64,000 bases of DNA from Datnioides undecimradiatus (lineage: Eukaryota > Chordata > Actinopteri > Lobotiformes > Datnioididae). The notes below the pieces were generated by a model. That model made no database searches. It saw nothing but the letters and a program-made list of their open reading frames with translations, and was not told the origin of the DNA. The position numbers were made by a program, and so were the translations under genes. The DNA lies in NCBI GenBank assembly GCA_008933995.1, contig WARS01000032.1, positions 62,001 through 126,000 of the forward strand. Reading direction: 5' to 3'. Positions within the stretch are counted from its first letter, which is position 1, and each line of letters starts with the position of its first letter. This document shows positions 1 through 12,400 of the stretch, piece after piece.

Positions 1-3000
1 AGCATATGTGACAAGTTGGAAGTGAAAATATTTTATTGCAGCAGCCAAATTTGTTTTGCCAAAAAGCCTTGAGTCCACTGCTCATAATCTTTCCAGCAGA
101 CAGAGAGAAATGTTCAGTCTTGCTTGTGAACACCACGGAGAGTCAGATGTTTACCTACTCAGAGCTAAAGGGGATGATAAGTAATTAACTTACATTCAGT
201 GTAAAGTGGCAAAGGAAATGAACTGATTCAGGTTCAAGTACTGTCTGATGCACCGCTTGTTAAAAAAATGCACATGAAAAGAAAATCATATGAATCATAT
301 GAAAGAAAATGCTAAATTCAGGGCGAAGTCACTACTTTGTTGTCAGAACTATGTGGACATTGCTGTTCATCCATTTATTATTTTATTCCAAACGAGAACC
401 TTCACTTGTCAAAGTTGGCTGCATGTCTTTTTCTGCATGACTACACTGTCACAGTCAAAGAACCTTCCACAAACTAATATTGGACAATATTGTTTAAAAT
501 ATCAAGATTAATCTTAATAATGTCAATGACGCATAGCCAAAATCATAATGATATAGCAAAAAGTAATGAGGTACAGTGTAATTAACTAACTGTAAAGAGA
601 CAATTAAAATCCCTTTCACAAGCACTATTACACAACACAACAGCTTCATTATAGATCTAAACGTATCCCTTAAGATGCTGGGGTTGTGTTGTCATTTAAG
701 CAAAGGAGAGAAATGCTGATTTTGATGAAAAACAATTTACTGATGTTAATGAACTGATGCTACTGATGTAAGAACACTCCAGAAAAAGCTGCAAAGGAGA
801 AAAACCGATTGGCTACTTTAAGCTTAAGCTTCTTAAACCACAGCATATCGTTCTCAAAATTGTATAATCTGCTGTGGAAAAGTTACACCATCACCTCTAA
901 AACTAGTTTTTCCTATTGTGTTGTTCTCTATTGATTTATTTAACAACGCATGGTCCCATTTTTTTGCAATGTGCATGATGTACTCACAGCACAAAAGAAA
1001 AGGGTTTCAAACAAAAGAGGATGGCGTGAGGCTTTACTGAATGGCAAGAGGCTACAAATAGTAGATAATGTAACCGCTGAATTAAAGTCCTCAGCAACTG
1101 CAAGCCCTTAAGAAAAAAAATATAAAGAGTCTTTGACAGACTAGGTAACAAAAGCAGGAGTGATACACAACGCACAGCTGCGAATTCACTTTTTGGCAGA
1201 GGTGGATATGGTATACAGAAACTTAAGCAAAAGAAAGTAATATTAAACTCTAAAATACTCACATTGCAAACAAAAACTGTCCTGCATTGTAAAGGTCACT
1301 TTAGAAAAAGTAAGTAAGTATAATCAGGAAAATGTATATAACCTGTCATAAGTAAAAGTACTCAAGGGAGACAAACTGCCTCTGTGACTGTGATAATGTT
1401 ATATATAGGAGAGCACTTCACTCTGTTCCTTGAGACAAGTGTGCCAGAGAGGGTCGGAGGGACGAGTGGATTAAAAGCTGCATATAGCTGCTTAGTCACT
1501 GTGTGCTAGACCTTCATCACGCACAGAAAATGGACTTTTTCTTTAATCATTAGATAACATGCCTCACAAATCTAATTAATACAGAAGTGGTTTAAACACT
1601 GGTAAAATAACAGAAGAAAGGATGAGTCCATTTAGAAATATTGGTAATTAACATTCAAAAGTTGCCTGAGGTTATGGAGACTCATTCAATATTGATGGTG
1701 GTTTGGGGAGGGAGTTGCAGCCAAACAGGTGTCTCTTTTTTCAGAGCTAAACAGATAAGAGATCCAGAAAGGAAACTGTAGCTGTTATTCATGGCTTAAA
1801 ATGCATAACTGAAGAGTTTTATGAAAAGTTGAAGAGAAAAAAGGACATTGCAGCTTGGAAAATAACAGTTTCACTCAAAGTAACTTTCAATTACTAGTTA
1901 TATTGCATGGTGGGGTAAAATATGACTTAGGCAGCTTTGGAAACTAGTGGAAACAATTTGCATGAGGATCAACAGAAGAATGAAATCAGAGAAAAGAGAA
2001 ATGGGTTGTAAACAGAACTGTGACATACAAATTATAAGTCAGTAATATTGCAGGCTCTAATCTGAAAAAATAAGAAACACAAATAAAAATATGTTTTCTG
2101 GCAACTGAAAACAAGTTTGTTTCATAACACAGGCTGTTTTCATCTATCTGGAGGAAAATAATTCAGCTATTTGATTCACAGCACAATAAAACACGTAATT
2201 CTTTAGAAAGGTCAGAAAGGTCAATTTAAGCCTTTTCCAAGTTGAGTTGACTTTTTCTCAAAAAACCAAAAAACAAAACACCGACCTGAAGTTCAGTTTT
2301 TCAAGTCACCAGAATGATTACCCGCCCCACCACCACCAAGAGATGTTTTGAACTGACAGACTTAACGCCTTGATCCCCACAGCTCACAGTGACAGCCAAA
2401 ATCTGAAACTGTTCAGCTATTTACAACCTCGTGGTCATCATCTTGGGTTTAAAAGTACTAATTAGCTATAAAACATTAAGTGCATTAAGTTTGGATTGGA
2501 AATTTCCATAAGTGAGGGACTTATGTTTGTTTGGTTTTCACCTCTTTACTTCTGTATAATATGTAAAATGTAATAAGCACCAGGTCAGTGCAGTTCAGAC
2601 TTTCCATGTCTTAATTACTACTTGGTTATTTATTTAAAGACTGAGAAGTGGTAATTAAGTTAACACCGATATGACATGAATGTTGTGAAGGTTACTTTTG
2701 TTTGATGCTACTCATGCTCTGTTTAATTTATTATACTGGCCAAAAGAGTGCCACCTTCTTTACTTTGGAAATTTTTATATGTACTTAATGTTCTGACATC
2801 ACACACAAGTCATCACCAACATCTTTTGTTCTAGGTAAACACATAATTACATCATCAGGAGACGTGTCACAGAGGAGCACAAAAGATACACAGAGTACAT
2901 GAGTGTATGTGAGTGCCGTGCTGCCTTTGTGATACTGGCTTTAACACGTCTGGTGAATAAAGCCTCCCACATTGTGACTAGTTGCTGTTTCCCGCTGCCT

Positions 3001-5500
3001 TAATTTAGCTTGAATGACGTAAAAGTCGCCCGTGTTTTTAACCAGCTACAGTTAAATTACAGATAGCAGCTCAGTCCTACATGGACAACAATGGAGTTCA
3101 GACTCTATTGTCACTAAGGTCATCATCACCAAGTACATTGGTGTGCAGTGTGGGCAGATCTTCTGTTCAGGAGAGATGAGCTGATGCAGTCGCATTGTTG
3201 TCAGGTTTGTGTTTTGTTTTTTGGCATCTTAAATCAGCAGTGGGTATTACACTTTGGTAAAGTTTTCTATTATGTACCATAGGACTGCTTTGCATCGCTG
3301 CTTACTCCATGACATGATGAAAGGGCACAAAGTGAAAAAATAAAAAGCATTTTTCACCATGACATCTGTGTCAGTCCCTGGCATTTGAAGATAAGGCTTT
3401 TCTTTATAATCTGCAGACTGCTCTGCACTCAACCACTGGTGCTCAAATGCCACTAAACTCACAAGGACATTTGCAGTATAAGTCTTTTTAGAATATTAGT
3501 GGTTCCACTTCATCTGTGGCAGGTTTTGGACAGAATTACAGTACAGTATCCTTTCTTATCATGCTGTGATTTGGTTTAACCTCAGTGTTATAACGAGACT
3601 AGCGCTGCTCATATCAGCATGGTAACAGCCAGACATGACGTAGGATTTCAAAAAACAAAAAATGGGTCTGGAACACCTCACAACATCCCAACCATAAGAG
3701 CAGCCTGTTTGTGTTTTTTGTCTTGTTTTGCTTTGTAAATCCTCAGACCTGTTGAGTGACATGGACCAACAGGAGCACAATTCAACTGTAACCATGGTGA
3801 GGTCTCATACACATTGTTTAGGACACCATTGTTTGTTTACATTCTTGTTCACAGAACATGCACCATGCATTGTGCAGGTAGTTAAAGATGGTATGCAATG
3901 ATTGGTTGGGATACTGCCAACTTATGGCAAAGACTTAAGACTTATACCTACCTTCCCACTGCTAGAGAGGCTGAAAGAACTCAGAGCTTTAGTTAAATTC
4001 ACGCTTCTTTTTAAGCAAAGCACATTGTAAAGGATACAATTAGCCAGGAAATTGTGAGAAACAGACAATTCCACAAGGCAAGTCTGTATTATGCTCCAGT
4101 TGCTCAGATTTTGTTGATTTAATCATTATTCTCTCATGTTTGTGCTTCTACCTTGGGTGAGGAGGGTAAATAGTTAAACTGTTTTTATAATTAGGAGTCT
4201 GGGCAGGTTGTTTTATTTTCATAATTGGGCAGACACTCCAGCCAGAGAAATACTTGCTGTTGGAACACACACTTGTCTAGTCGACCGCATAGTTAACAGC
4301 AACTATATATCAAGCCGATGCTGTTCCTGTGTCTGACTTCTTGCCCGGCTCATCTGCTCTGTGCAGACTGATGCAGCTGCTGTCAAAAATAGACCATGTG
4401 CATTTTATCTCCCACAGCGCGTCCTGTGCAATCACAAGGATCAGCTTGAACAATCAGCTCCGACAGCCACGGCACAGCTGGATCTGGTAGAATCTGACAG
4501 TATGTACTGACTGAACTAATCTTTTAATTTTAGGGACTCACCTCATTCTTCAGAAGCTGAGAACGGCCTCATTTGCAATACTGTTATCTAACGCTCACAC
4601 GCTAATTGTTATGTGTTACTCCTAAAAGGAAAGTGGTTGCTGCCTCCTAATGGGATAATACATTCCATGACTGAATTTCCATGACCAAGGCAACAATTAG
4701 GAGCTCTTCTCTTCTGATTTAATTTTTCGTTATCATGCGTGGGAGAATTTGTTTGAAAATTATTTCTCATGTCATCCAAGAATGTGAAAACATGCAATAG
4801 AGTGCAGAGTGAACACAATTTTGTGACAAATCACATCCTGCATTGATTCAGAGGAACGGCCTTTTTTCCAAATGAGCACTGATCTGAATGTTATCAGAAG
4901 GTCACAGTGTGCTTTCTGTCTGTGTTAAATCTTGACTGAAGTCAGTGCTTATGCCCTGTTCAAGAGTGGCTGCTCCCTCATCTGACAATTAAGCTTTGCT
5001 ACAGTTGCTCAGACCTGCTGACATAGCTCTCTTGATTTCAAATAGATATAATAAGAAATAATACGAAACACCTTTTTGTTTTTCTTACAAGAGACCATGC
5101 TCATATTTTGAGATGACAATGTAATTAACTATTAATCTCAAGATAAGAGTATTAGTAAGAATAACTGTAGTCCCAGCTGATCCAAATCCCTAAATTGAAT
5201 GATTTCATACTGTTATACACGCAGTAAAAGAAGCTAGGGCTTATACTGCAATGTTGCATCTCTTGCTTGTCTTTTGTACCTAATGTCACAGATTTTATTT
5301 TGAACTTTGCCTACACTGCAGTTACCACAACGGAATACAAGAGTCAGCACGTCTTCATGCTGATCTTGTCTGTCTGGTTCTTTTATTTTATAATAATAAG
5401 TACTATTGACTGTACTATCTGAAAGGGTCTTTATTTTAATTTTTCCTGCAGTTGCCTCACACTTATATTGCACGCAGTTGTTTTTGCAGTGAGAAGACTC
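1..5500. other. Intergenic AT-rich sequence
   Basis: No supportable gene, RNA or complete mobile element seen. Open frames are short, lack domain similarity and have stop-dense flanks. Confidence 0.5.
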
Positions 5501-5925
5501 TGTCAGGGTTTTGAGTTGAGTTTCTTGTTTTATTTCCTGTCTTATTTTGAAAAGTTTTGTTTCCTGTCCTTGATTAGTCCATTGGTTTCACCTGTGTCTC
5601 GTTTTGCTGCCCTCCCCTGTCTATTTAAGTTATGCCATTGCCTGTGTTCTCTGTTGGTTCATTTGCTCTGTTAGCGTCCATGTCCATACCGTGATTCCAT
5701 GCGCATGTTCATAGAGATTTTGGATTTTTGTTTCTTTCTGGATCTTTGGTTATTTTGGGATTATTGATTACCATGTTATGTTTGGACTGACTCCCTGGAT
5801 TTCGACCCTGCCTGCCTTGACCATCCGTAAGCCTAAGCCTATTAAATAAACTGTAAAAGATCTTTTGCGTCCTTGCCCGTGCCTGCATCTGGGTCCTGCT
5901 CTCACCTGGTATCCTAGCCCTGACA
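5501..5925 (+). mobile_element. Solo LTR of a retrotransposon with 5-bp target duplication
   Basis: 425 bp starting TGTCAGGG and ending CCCTGACA, so it has TG...CA ends that are inverted repeats. The five bases on each side are identical (GACTC at 5,496-5,500 and 5,926-5,930), the hallmark of integrase-mediated insertion. Inside are a TATTTAAG box near 5,621 and an AATAAA signal near 5,844, in the order expected of an LTR read on the plus strand. No internal gag, pol or env is present, so this is a solo LTR left by recombination. The superfamily (Gypsy or retrovirus-like) cannot be decided from the LTR alone. Confidence 0.82.
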
Positions 5926-7328
5926 GACTCTAACAATGCCTTTAGTTAGAAAATGAACCAGTAAGCAGAAAAGTCATTCTTTTTGTTTAATGGTCAACAA
6001 AAAAGAAAAGCATTGTTTCCCGATGACTCCCAGTGCAAACATTAAGCATTAATTCAGCTAAGATGGAGTTAAACAGAATTATATAATAACTAAATCTGTT
6101 TGCGTGAAAATGTATGATTGGCACAGACAAAATGAGTAACTGTTTTAAAGAGTTTAATTACATTTTTCCTTCTGTTGGAAAGTTAAATGATTTCACACAA
6201 CCCTGAGAAATTATCAAGTTATCACTGCTGGTAAAGTCATTTGTCATTTTCCTCGACAATGACCTTCTTTATTTGAAATGGCTTACCCATTTAACATTTA
6301 ATGGTCACCGTGTGTTATTGTTCAACATTGAAGCTTAACTGGAGAAAGCTGAACAACCAGAACAGACACGTAGTCAAATCACAATCTCAGAAAAAGCACA
6401 GACACAAGAGAGTACTGAATGTAAAGCAGAAAACACACTTTGGTCCAAATGGATGCACAATAGTCTCTGTGGAAGAAATGCAGCACAATTTGCCTTTCAT
6501 GAAAAAGCAATAAGCAGTCATTAGCATTAAAGTCGTGTTAAGACAAGTTTTACAATAACACTGGGATAGAAATTAACCCAATAATGTCATAAAATCTATG
6601 CTGAATTTGCTGATTAAAACTGAGTGGCATTTATTATTGTTTGCTTTCTATGAAACTGTAATTAAAGTTATAATTATGGATATCTAATGACTTCCTGGTA
6701 TTTTTAAACTGTAAAACTGTAGCCATAGTTACACTGAATGTATTATCTATCATTAAGCATGTTAGGTTGCATCTTATGGTATATAAAGGAGGCTATAGCT
6801 GAATGTTTGTATACCTCTGTTTGCAAAATGTGCTCAAATGTTAACACAATTAATGACAACCCTCCAACACCTATCAGTTATCTATTTATGGATAATTACA
6901 GCAGTCCAATTGTTTTCCCCTTCAGGACACTTTAAATGTAGCCTTAAAGACAGCAAGTCTTACAATGTCTACAGTTCAAATGAGAATCGCATTAGCAGAT
7001 TTTCTATGAGCAATAATTGGAGTTCTGATTTTGAATGTCACTGCGTGGGGCGGATAGAAAAGAACCGCATCGAGACAGTGGAGAGCTGGAAGGAGCTTTG
7101 TCGGTTTATCAACAATGATAGGCTGTATTTCCATCACCAGAAACCTGTTCTCTGAACAAGTTCATCCTGAAAATGCAGGACACAGGCCATACGGGTCACC
7201 TCCACTGTTTGGAATTTAGCCCATCTGACAAGATCATAGGGTGTTTCTCAAAGATGTCACAACTGGTCTTCCAATACACAACACCCGTATATACTTGGCA
7301 CATGCCTGTGTATGTCTGTGCATGTCTT

Positions 7329-7333
<5 letters not shown>

Positions 7334-7361
<28 letters not shown>
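7334..7361. repeat. (TG)14 microsatellite
   Basis: Uninterrupted TG dinucleotide run, read directly. Confidence 0.95.
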
Positions 7362-8138
7362 CACATGCATTGAGGAAAGTGTGAATGTTTGTGTGTGGGA
7401 TATAAAAGAAATGTAAACACAGTCTATGCTTCACTGGTACATAACCCCAGCCTCAGTCAGCTCCCACTCATCAAATTTGGTAGCAGAGAAAATCCCATTC
7501 AACTGAATGCTGGCTTTGTTGTGTTGGATTCTCACCAAATAGAAAAAGCACAGTTTTAACCCTGTGTTTTCACAGCTGGTCATAAGAGTAAAACAAAACA
7601 TCCTGCATGAATTGGTCAGATCCAAAGTTGTGCCTCCATCTTGATTATAAACTATAATATAGTATTTGCAAAATTGTCCTAACAAAACATGACTCATATG
7701 AAAACACATCACAGACATAGGTTAAAGACATGTTCTTCTGTGAATGAAAAATACAGTGAACTGTCGATATAACACAATTAAATATGGCGTAAATGACATT
7801 CACCAAAAGACTTCTGGCTGACATGAGGCATCTATAATTGTTTGGGTTTCACAAATGTCTGTATTAAGTGTAGAAGAAAAATATTCAAAAAAGTCTATCC
7901 CTCTGTTTTACGACTTACAAACTGACACTTTCTACAAACACGAAATAACAGTAACTGCAATGAGATGTGGGCACAGCATGTGTACAAAGCTAGAGCCAGT
8001 AGGCAATCAGCTTATCAATCAGTCTAAAGGCTAAGCTTTGCTGTGTCCAAAGTTAAAAGAACATGTCAAGCAAAAACTCTAATTGACATATTCATTGTTG
8101 TTTGTTATGCATGTATGTGTCAATTTATGAGATTTAAA

Positions 8139-8357
8139 GGGGCCTGTGGGCATATTTTTTTAAACACTGGACCAGTCCAGTCCATCAGTTTTTTCCTGCT
8201 TTCAGTTGTCATGCTAAGCTAAGCTAATCAACTCCTGGCTCTAGCTCATGCTACAGCAGTCAGACATGAGCGAGGTCACGATCTTCTCATGAAGCTCTCT
8301 GCAAGAAAGCCAGAGAAATATAGCATGTCAAACCAAAATGTCAAACTATTCCTTTAA
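8139..8357 (+). repeat. Teleost dispersed repeat, GCTAAGCTAAGCTAA family
   Basis: Recognised from its phrases: CTGCTTTCAGT...ATGCTAAGCTAAGCTAA, then ...CAGACATGAG..., ATCTTCTCAT and CAAAATGTCAAACTATTCCT. These occur in the same order in very many fish intergenic regions. A second copy is at about 59,140-59,545 and partial ones at about 10,275-10,340 and 13,960-14,040. It is non-coding and non-autonomous. I do not know its formal family name. Confidence 0.65.
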
Positions 8358-8507
8358 GAATGAACCAAAAAGCACTGTTTACCAGATCGACAGATAAAGA
8401 AAGTATCTCAAACTGAACAGATCTCTTTCTCTTAGCAATATGAACATATTTGCCAACGTAAAAACACGTCCACAGGGTATCCGAGTATCAATTGTCCATT
8501 CAAAATG

Positions 8508-9045
8508 TTTATTTAGCCTTTAGTCATTTCCAAAATATCATATTCTCATGCGTCTTATAATACATACCAGGAATCTCATCATCTGTCCGAATGCTGACTT
8601 GTTTTTAACAAAGCTGCAGAGGTTATTAGCTATGATCTTGAAGGGATTAGGACTCCCGCCTGCAGAATCTGGCAACATTTTCCTCATTCGTCATCAGGTG
8701 TGTACGACCGTCCTCTGTCATTTGGCTGTGGTGTTTGGCTGTTCAATCGATGACATTATGTGAAGACACTGCCTGGCCTTGGCAGTAGAACAGGCAACAT
8801 GTTGTGCCAAACACTGTTAGTGTCCATTCGTATTATCGGTCTGTGTTTTCCCACATCAGTTCATTAATTAGTTGTATTCATTGACTATAAATGTGCCTGC
8901 CAAACAGACAGATTTTGTCCTTTGGAAATCAATCTGACTTTCACACAATGAACCCAGAGCAGGCAAGATTTCATTGTTTTAATTTTCTTTTGGTTGCCCT
9001 GGATGCAAACCACAATGCTATTCATCTCGTATTTAATTGTCAGGT
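8508..9045 (-). other. Probable kiss2r 3' UTR with AATAAA signal
   Basis: On the minus strand an AATAAA hexamer lies at 8513-8508, about 535 nt past the stop codon, and no earlier canonical hexamer was noticed. This is the likely end of the transcript; cleavage would fall near 8,490. The end is inferred from the hexamer alone. Confidence 0.4.
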
Positions 9046-9426
9046 TCAATTCATTGCATTGTTATTGTTGCCCTCCTCTGCAGCAACAAACTTTATCTCA
9101 GCATTAGCAGTCCTTGAAGCCATGCTGCTATCTCTGACCTTGTGTTTGAAAAGAAACGGGAAGGTTTTTCTGAAGGACTTTTGAAAGGTGGCTCCCATGA
9201 AACCATAAACTATGGGATTGACAGAAGAGTTAGCGTAGGACATACAGTTGGCCCACGTCTTGATCTTGTATGTGGCGTAGTTGGGCCGGTAGTTTGGATA
9301 GAAAGACTGGAAGAGGGCAAAGATCTGGATGGGACCCCAGCAGATGGTGAAGAGGAGGACAATTACTACCACCATCTTGGATACTTTGCTCCTGATACTG
9401 ATAGTTCTCTCAGAGAGAAGGTTGAC
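9046..9426 (-). CDS. kiss1rb: kiss2r exon 5: loop 3, TM6, TM7, C-tail and stop
   Basis: 381 nt including TGA, residues 252-377. Loop 3 starts [20 protein letters not shown]6 has CWGPIQ; TM7 has [16 protein letters not shown]; the tail is rich in Ser, Arg and Lys and ends NNNNAMN. Acceptor CTCCTCAG. The tail lacks the long proline/arginine-rich stretch of the human receptor, which is typical of fish forms. Confidence 0.96.
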   Translation of the reverse strand, partial: VNLLSERTISIRSKVSKMVVVIVLLFTICWGPIQIFALFQSFYPNYRPNYATYKIKTWANCMSYANSSVNPIVYGFMGATFQKSFRKTFPFLFKHKVRDSSMASRTANAEIKFVAAEEGNNNNAMN

Positions 9427-12400
9427 CTGAGGAGAAAATAGCAATAGTTTAGACGCAAAGCCAAGCAAAGTTTTTCCATGCATTATTTAAGTTAAACACT
9501 GGACCATTTGTGGAGTCTCTGTTAATTGCCCCAAAAAATGAATATTCCAACTGTACAAACATTACTAAAGCCAGGTAGTTATGAACTATGTAATGAAAGT
9601 TAGTTATTTGGGACATACTGCACATATAGAGCATGCACACTAGAGTGTGAGGTAACCCTTGATTGATGCCAAGCACCAATTTTTTCCAAGTTAAAACATT
9701 TTCAATTTAAGGATGTATCATTGTGTCAATGCACACTTAATAATTTCTGAGTTTTGGGCCATTCGCACATTTGCCCCTGCACCCTCAATAGTTACTGTGA
9801 CTTTGAAATTTACAGTAATAATGGTGGCAGGTAAAATTCCCTGTAAATTCTTAAACACAGCAAACAATGATTTATTGGGAGCAGATTGGAAGCAGAAGTG
9901 TAGCTAGCTAATGCAAGCTAACGCTACAGCTTAATCTTGAGTTAACCAAGAGGTATGTCTACAGCTCAAGTTTTCATGCAGCACATTTAAAACAACAACC
10001 CTGCAAAAAGGTTTTAAATGTGCACTTGAGGGTAATGCTAATAGAGGCTAAAGCTAAATGTCCCAAGTATCCCAAGCAACATCAACATCCTTGCAAGGTC
10101 ATATAAGGTAGCAACATTGGTTGTTAATTTCAGTGTGGAGCTCATTTTACAAGAGAGACAGATAAACAAAGAACAGGACTAAGCTGACATCATTATGCTT
10201 AATTTTGATATTATGGCACCTTGGCTCACAGACTGACAAAATTAGTCAGTCATTAACAGGTATTTTTCTAATGTAACCTGGACCAGCCCAGCCCATCATT
10301 TACCCCCTGCTTCCAATTTTTATGCTAAGCTAACTTTTTTAAATACTAAGTATTGCTTTACAAACACTGCATTAACATGAAGATGGGCCTGGGGGATGCC
10401 TAGTTACAGTTACTGAGCAATGACTGGACACTTGCTGTTCAGAGAAAGGGCTTGGTAAAGTGTCAGCTGTAAGCACAACACCAACACATCATTACCTTTT
10501 TATGTGAATATGTCCAACTCCAATAGCATTGACTTTTGGTCTCCACCAATGCTTCACAGAAATCTAGCTAATTAAGCCGGTCAGTGCTCCCATTACAAGT
10601 TAGTGGCTAACTGGGGCTGAATGTCATTTGGTTTTTCAGCTGCACCTGCTATGAGGGACACCTTTTGGATTACACATACTCTTTTGATCCATTGTAATTA
10701 AACTATAACAAGTGATTAGAGCTGCTTTAAAATCACGCTCTTTGAAATACTGCATATTAAAAATATTTTCAAAAAAAGCCAACATTAAAAGCAAGATAAT
10801 GAATATAAGTATAAAGAAATAGGTAACCTTTTTTACTTTTAATTAGCTGACAATTAGGAGAAAGGGTTTGCTGTCAACTCTCCGAGCTAAAGCAAACCTA
10901 TTACAATTAAGCACAAAGGAAAGCAAAGCAACCTGTCCATACCTGATAGTTGTTGTCGACAGGTTCTACAGTGGGCTGGCCAACCCTCTTCACCATCAGA
11001 GTGTAGCAGAAGGAAATAGTGAGGACAGGCAGCAGGTAGGCAGCAATAAACTGGTAAAGGATGAAAGCCCTCTCATGTGTCTTCGAGGGGAATCTTTCCA
11101 TACAGTACTGCCTCGGTCCATACCAGTAACCCTCCTCTATACGCTGATACATTAAAATTGGGGTGGACAGGATGAAGGAACCTGAGCAGGACAAGTATGG
11201 TGTTAGTAGTTTAGATCGTGCACATTAATTCTTGAGCTTATTTTATATACAATTCATTATTCATTACCTCAGTGGTGAACTAATTAGAAAATGAAGATGA
11301 AATTAGAGGAAACTCAAATGACGGTGGTAATTTTCATCAAACGAACACAGTTTACCAATCCAGATGCAGACGCTGACGATCATGGCTACTCTTGGGGTGC
11401 GGTGGCGGAGAGATTTCAGCGGATAGACTGTCACATAACATCGATCACCGCTCATGGCTGTCAGCGTGATACAGGTGGCTTGGACTGTCACCTGGGAAAG
11501 GCATTTACATTGTGGTCTATTAATATCATATAATAAATGCTGTTACACTGTCAGAGAAATCACTGGTTGCAAGTTATACTGTTTTATCAACATGATGAGG
11601 AAACCTTTTTAATTAATGTCTGCAAAGTTACAAATGTACCCAGTCTATCTTTAATATCATTTGTTTTCCAAAACTCCTCTCTTGCTATGTAATATCATAG
11701 CAACTAAACTACTGTAGATTTAGATACTCATTGCATTTATAGTTAAGTTTAAGAGTGCTTTTGTTGTCCATATCTCACCACACCCTAGACTCCAGATGTG
11801 AATCATCCACCATGATCATGTCCTGATGACTAACACAAGGGCCAAAAATGTAGCACTTCCTACACTAGAATAAACATTGCCAGTGAGCATAATGCTGAAA
11901 CGTCTGTCTCAAAATGTTCTCAGCAAAACATGGTGGTCCCATGTCTTTGCTGCAGTTTAAAGCCAAAAAATGAGATGTTTAAAGCTGATTTTGTAAAAGC
12001 ACTGTATATTGAGTTATTATCTCTGGATCACATGTTACATTATACTGAGGAAGCAGGAACATCCTGTAATAATGAAACCACAGAAAAACTGTTATGAAGA
12101 TTAACAATGGGGCTCTGTTTTGGTATAAATTCTAAACATCTCTTAGATACAGAGATATGTATTTATTAGCACTGTCCCTTGATTTATTATATATGCGTTT
12201 CTCTCCACTGACAGATTTGTTTGTATTCTGTTAATACCCACACATCAGGGATTTCTGCAACTGAAACCTTGAAGACTTCTCGTGGACTATCTAAGAAAAG
12301 CACATGCAGCAGATGTGTAAATTATATTTTACAAGATAAAAATGCTCCTTAATCAGTGCTCAAGCTATTAGGTGAAGCTGTTTTTCTCAGACTGCATATC

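Larger units (their letters stand above)
5931..8480. other. Intergenic sequence with a TG microsatellite
   Basis: AT-rich DNA without a recognisable gene. It contains (TG)14 at 7,334-7,361 and a dispersed repeat at about 8,139-8,357, listed separately. Confidence 0.5.

Noticed and set aside
9142-9441. Plus-strand open frame of 99 codons
   Set aside because: It is the antisense shadow of kiss2r exon 5.
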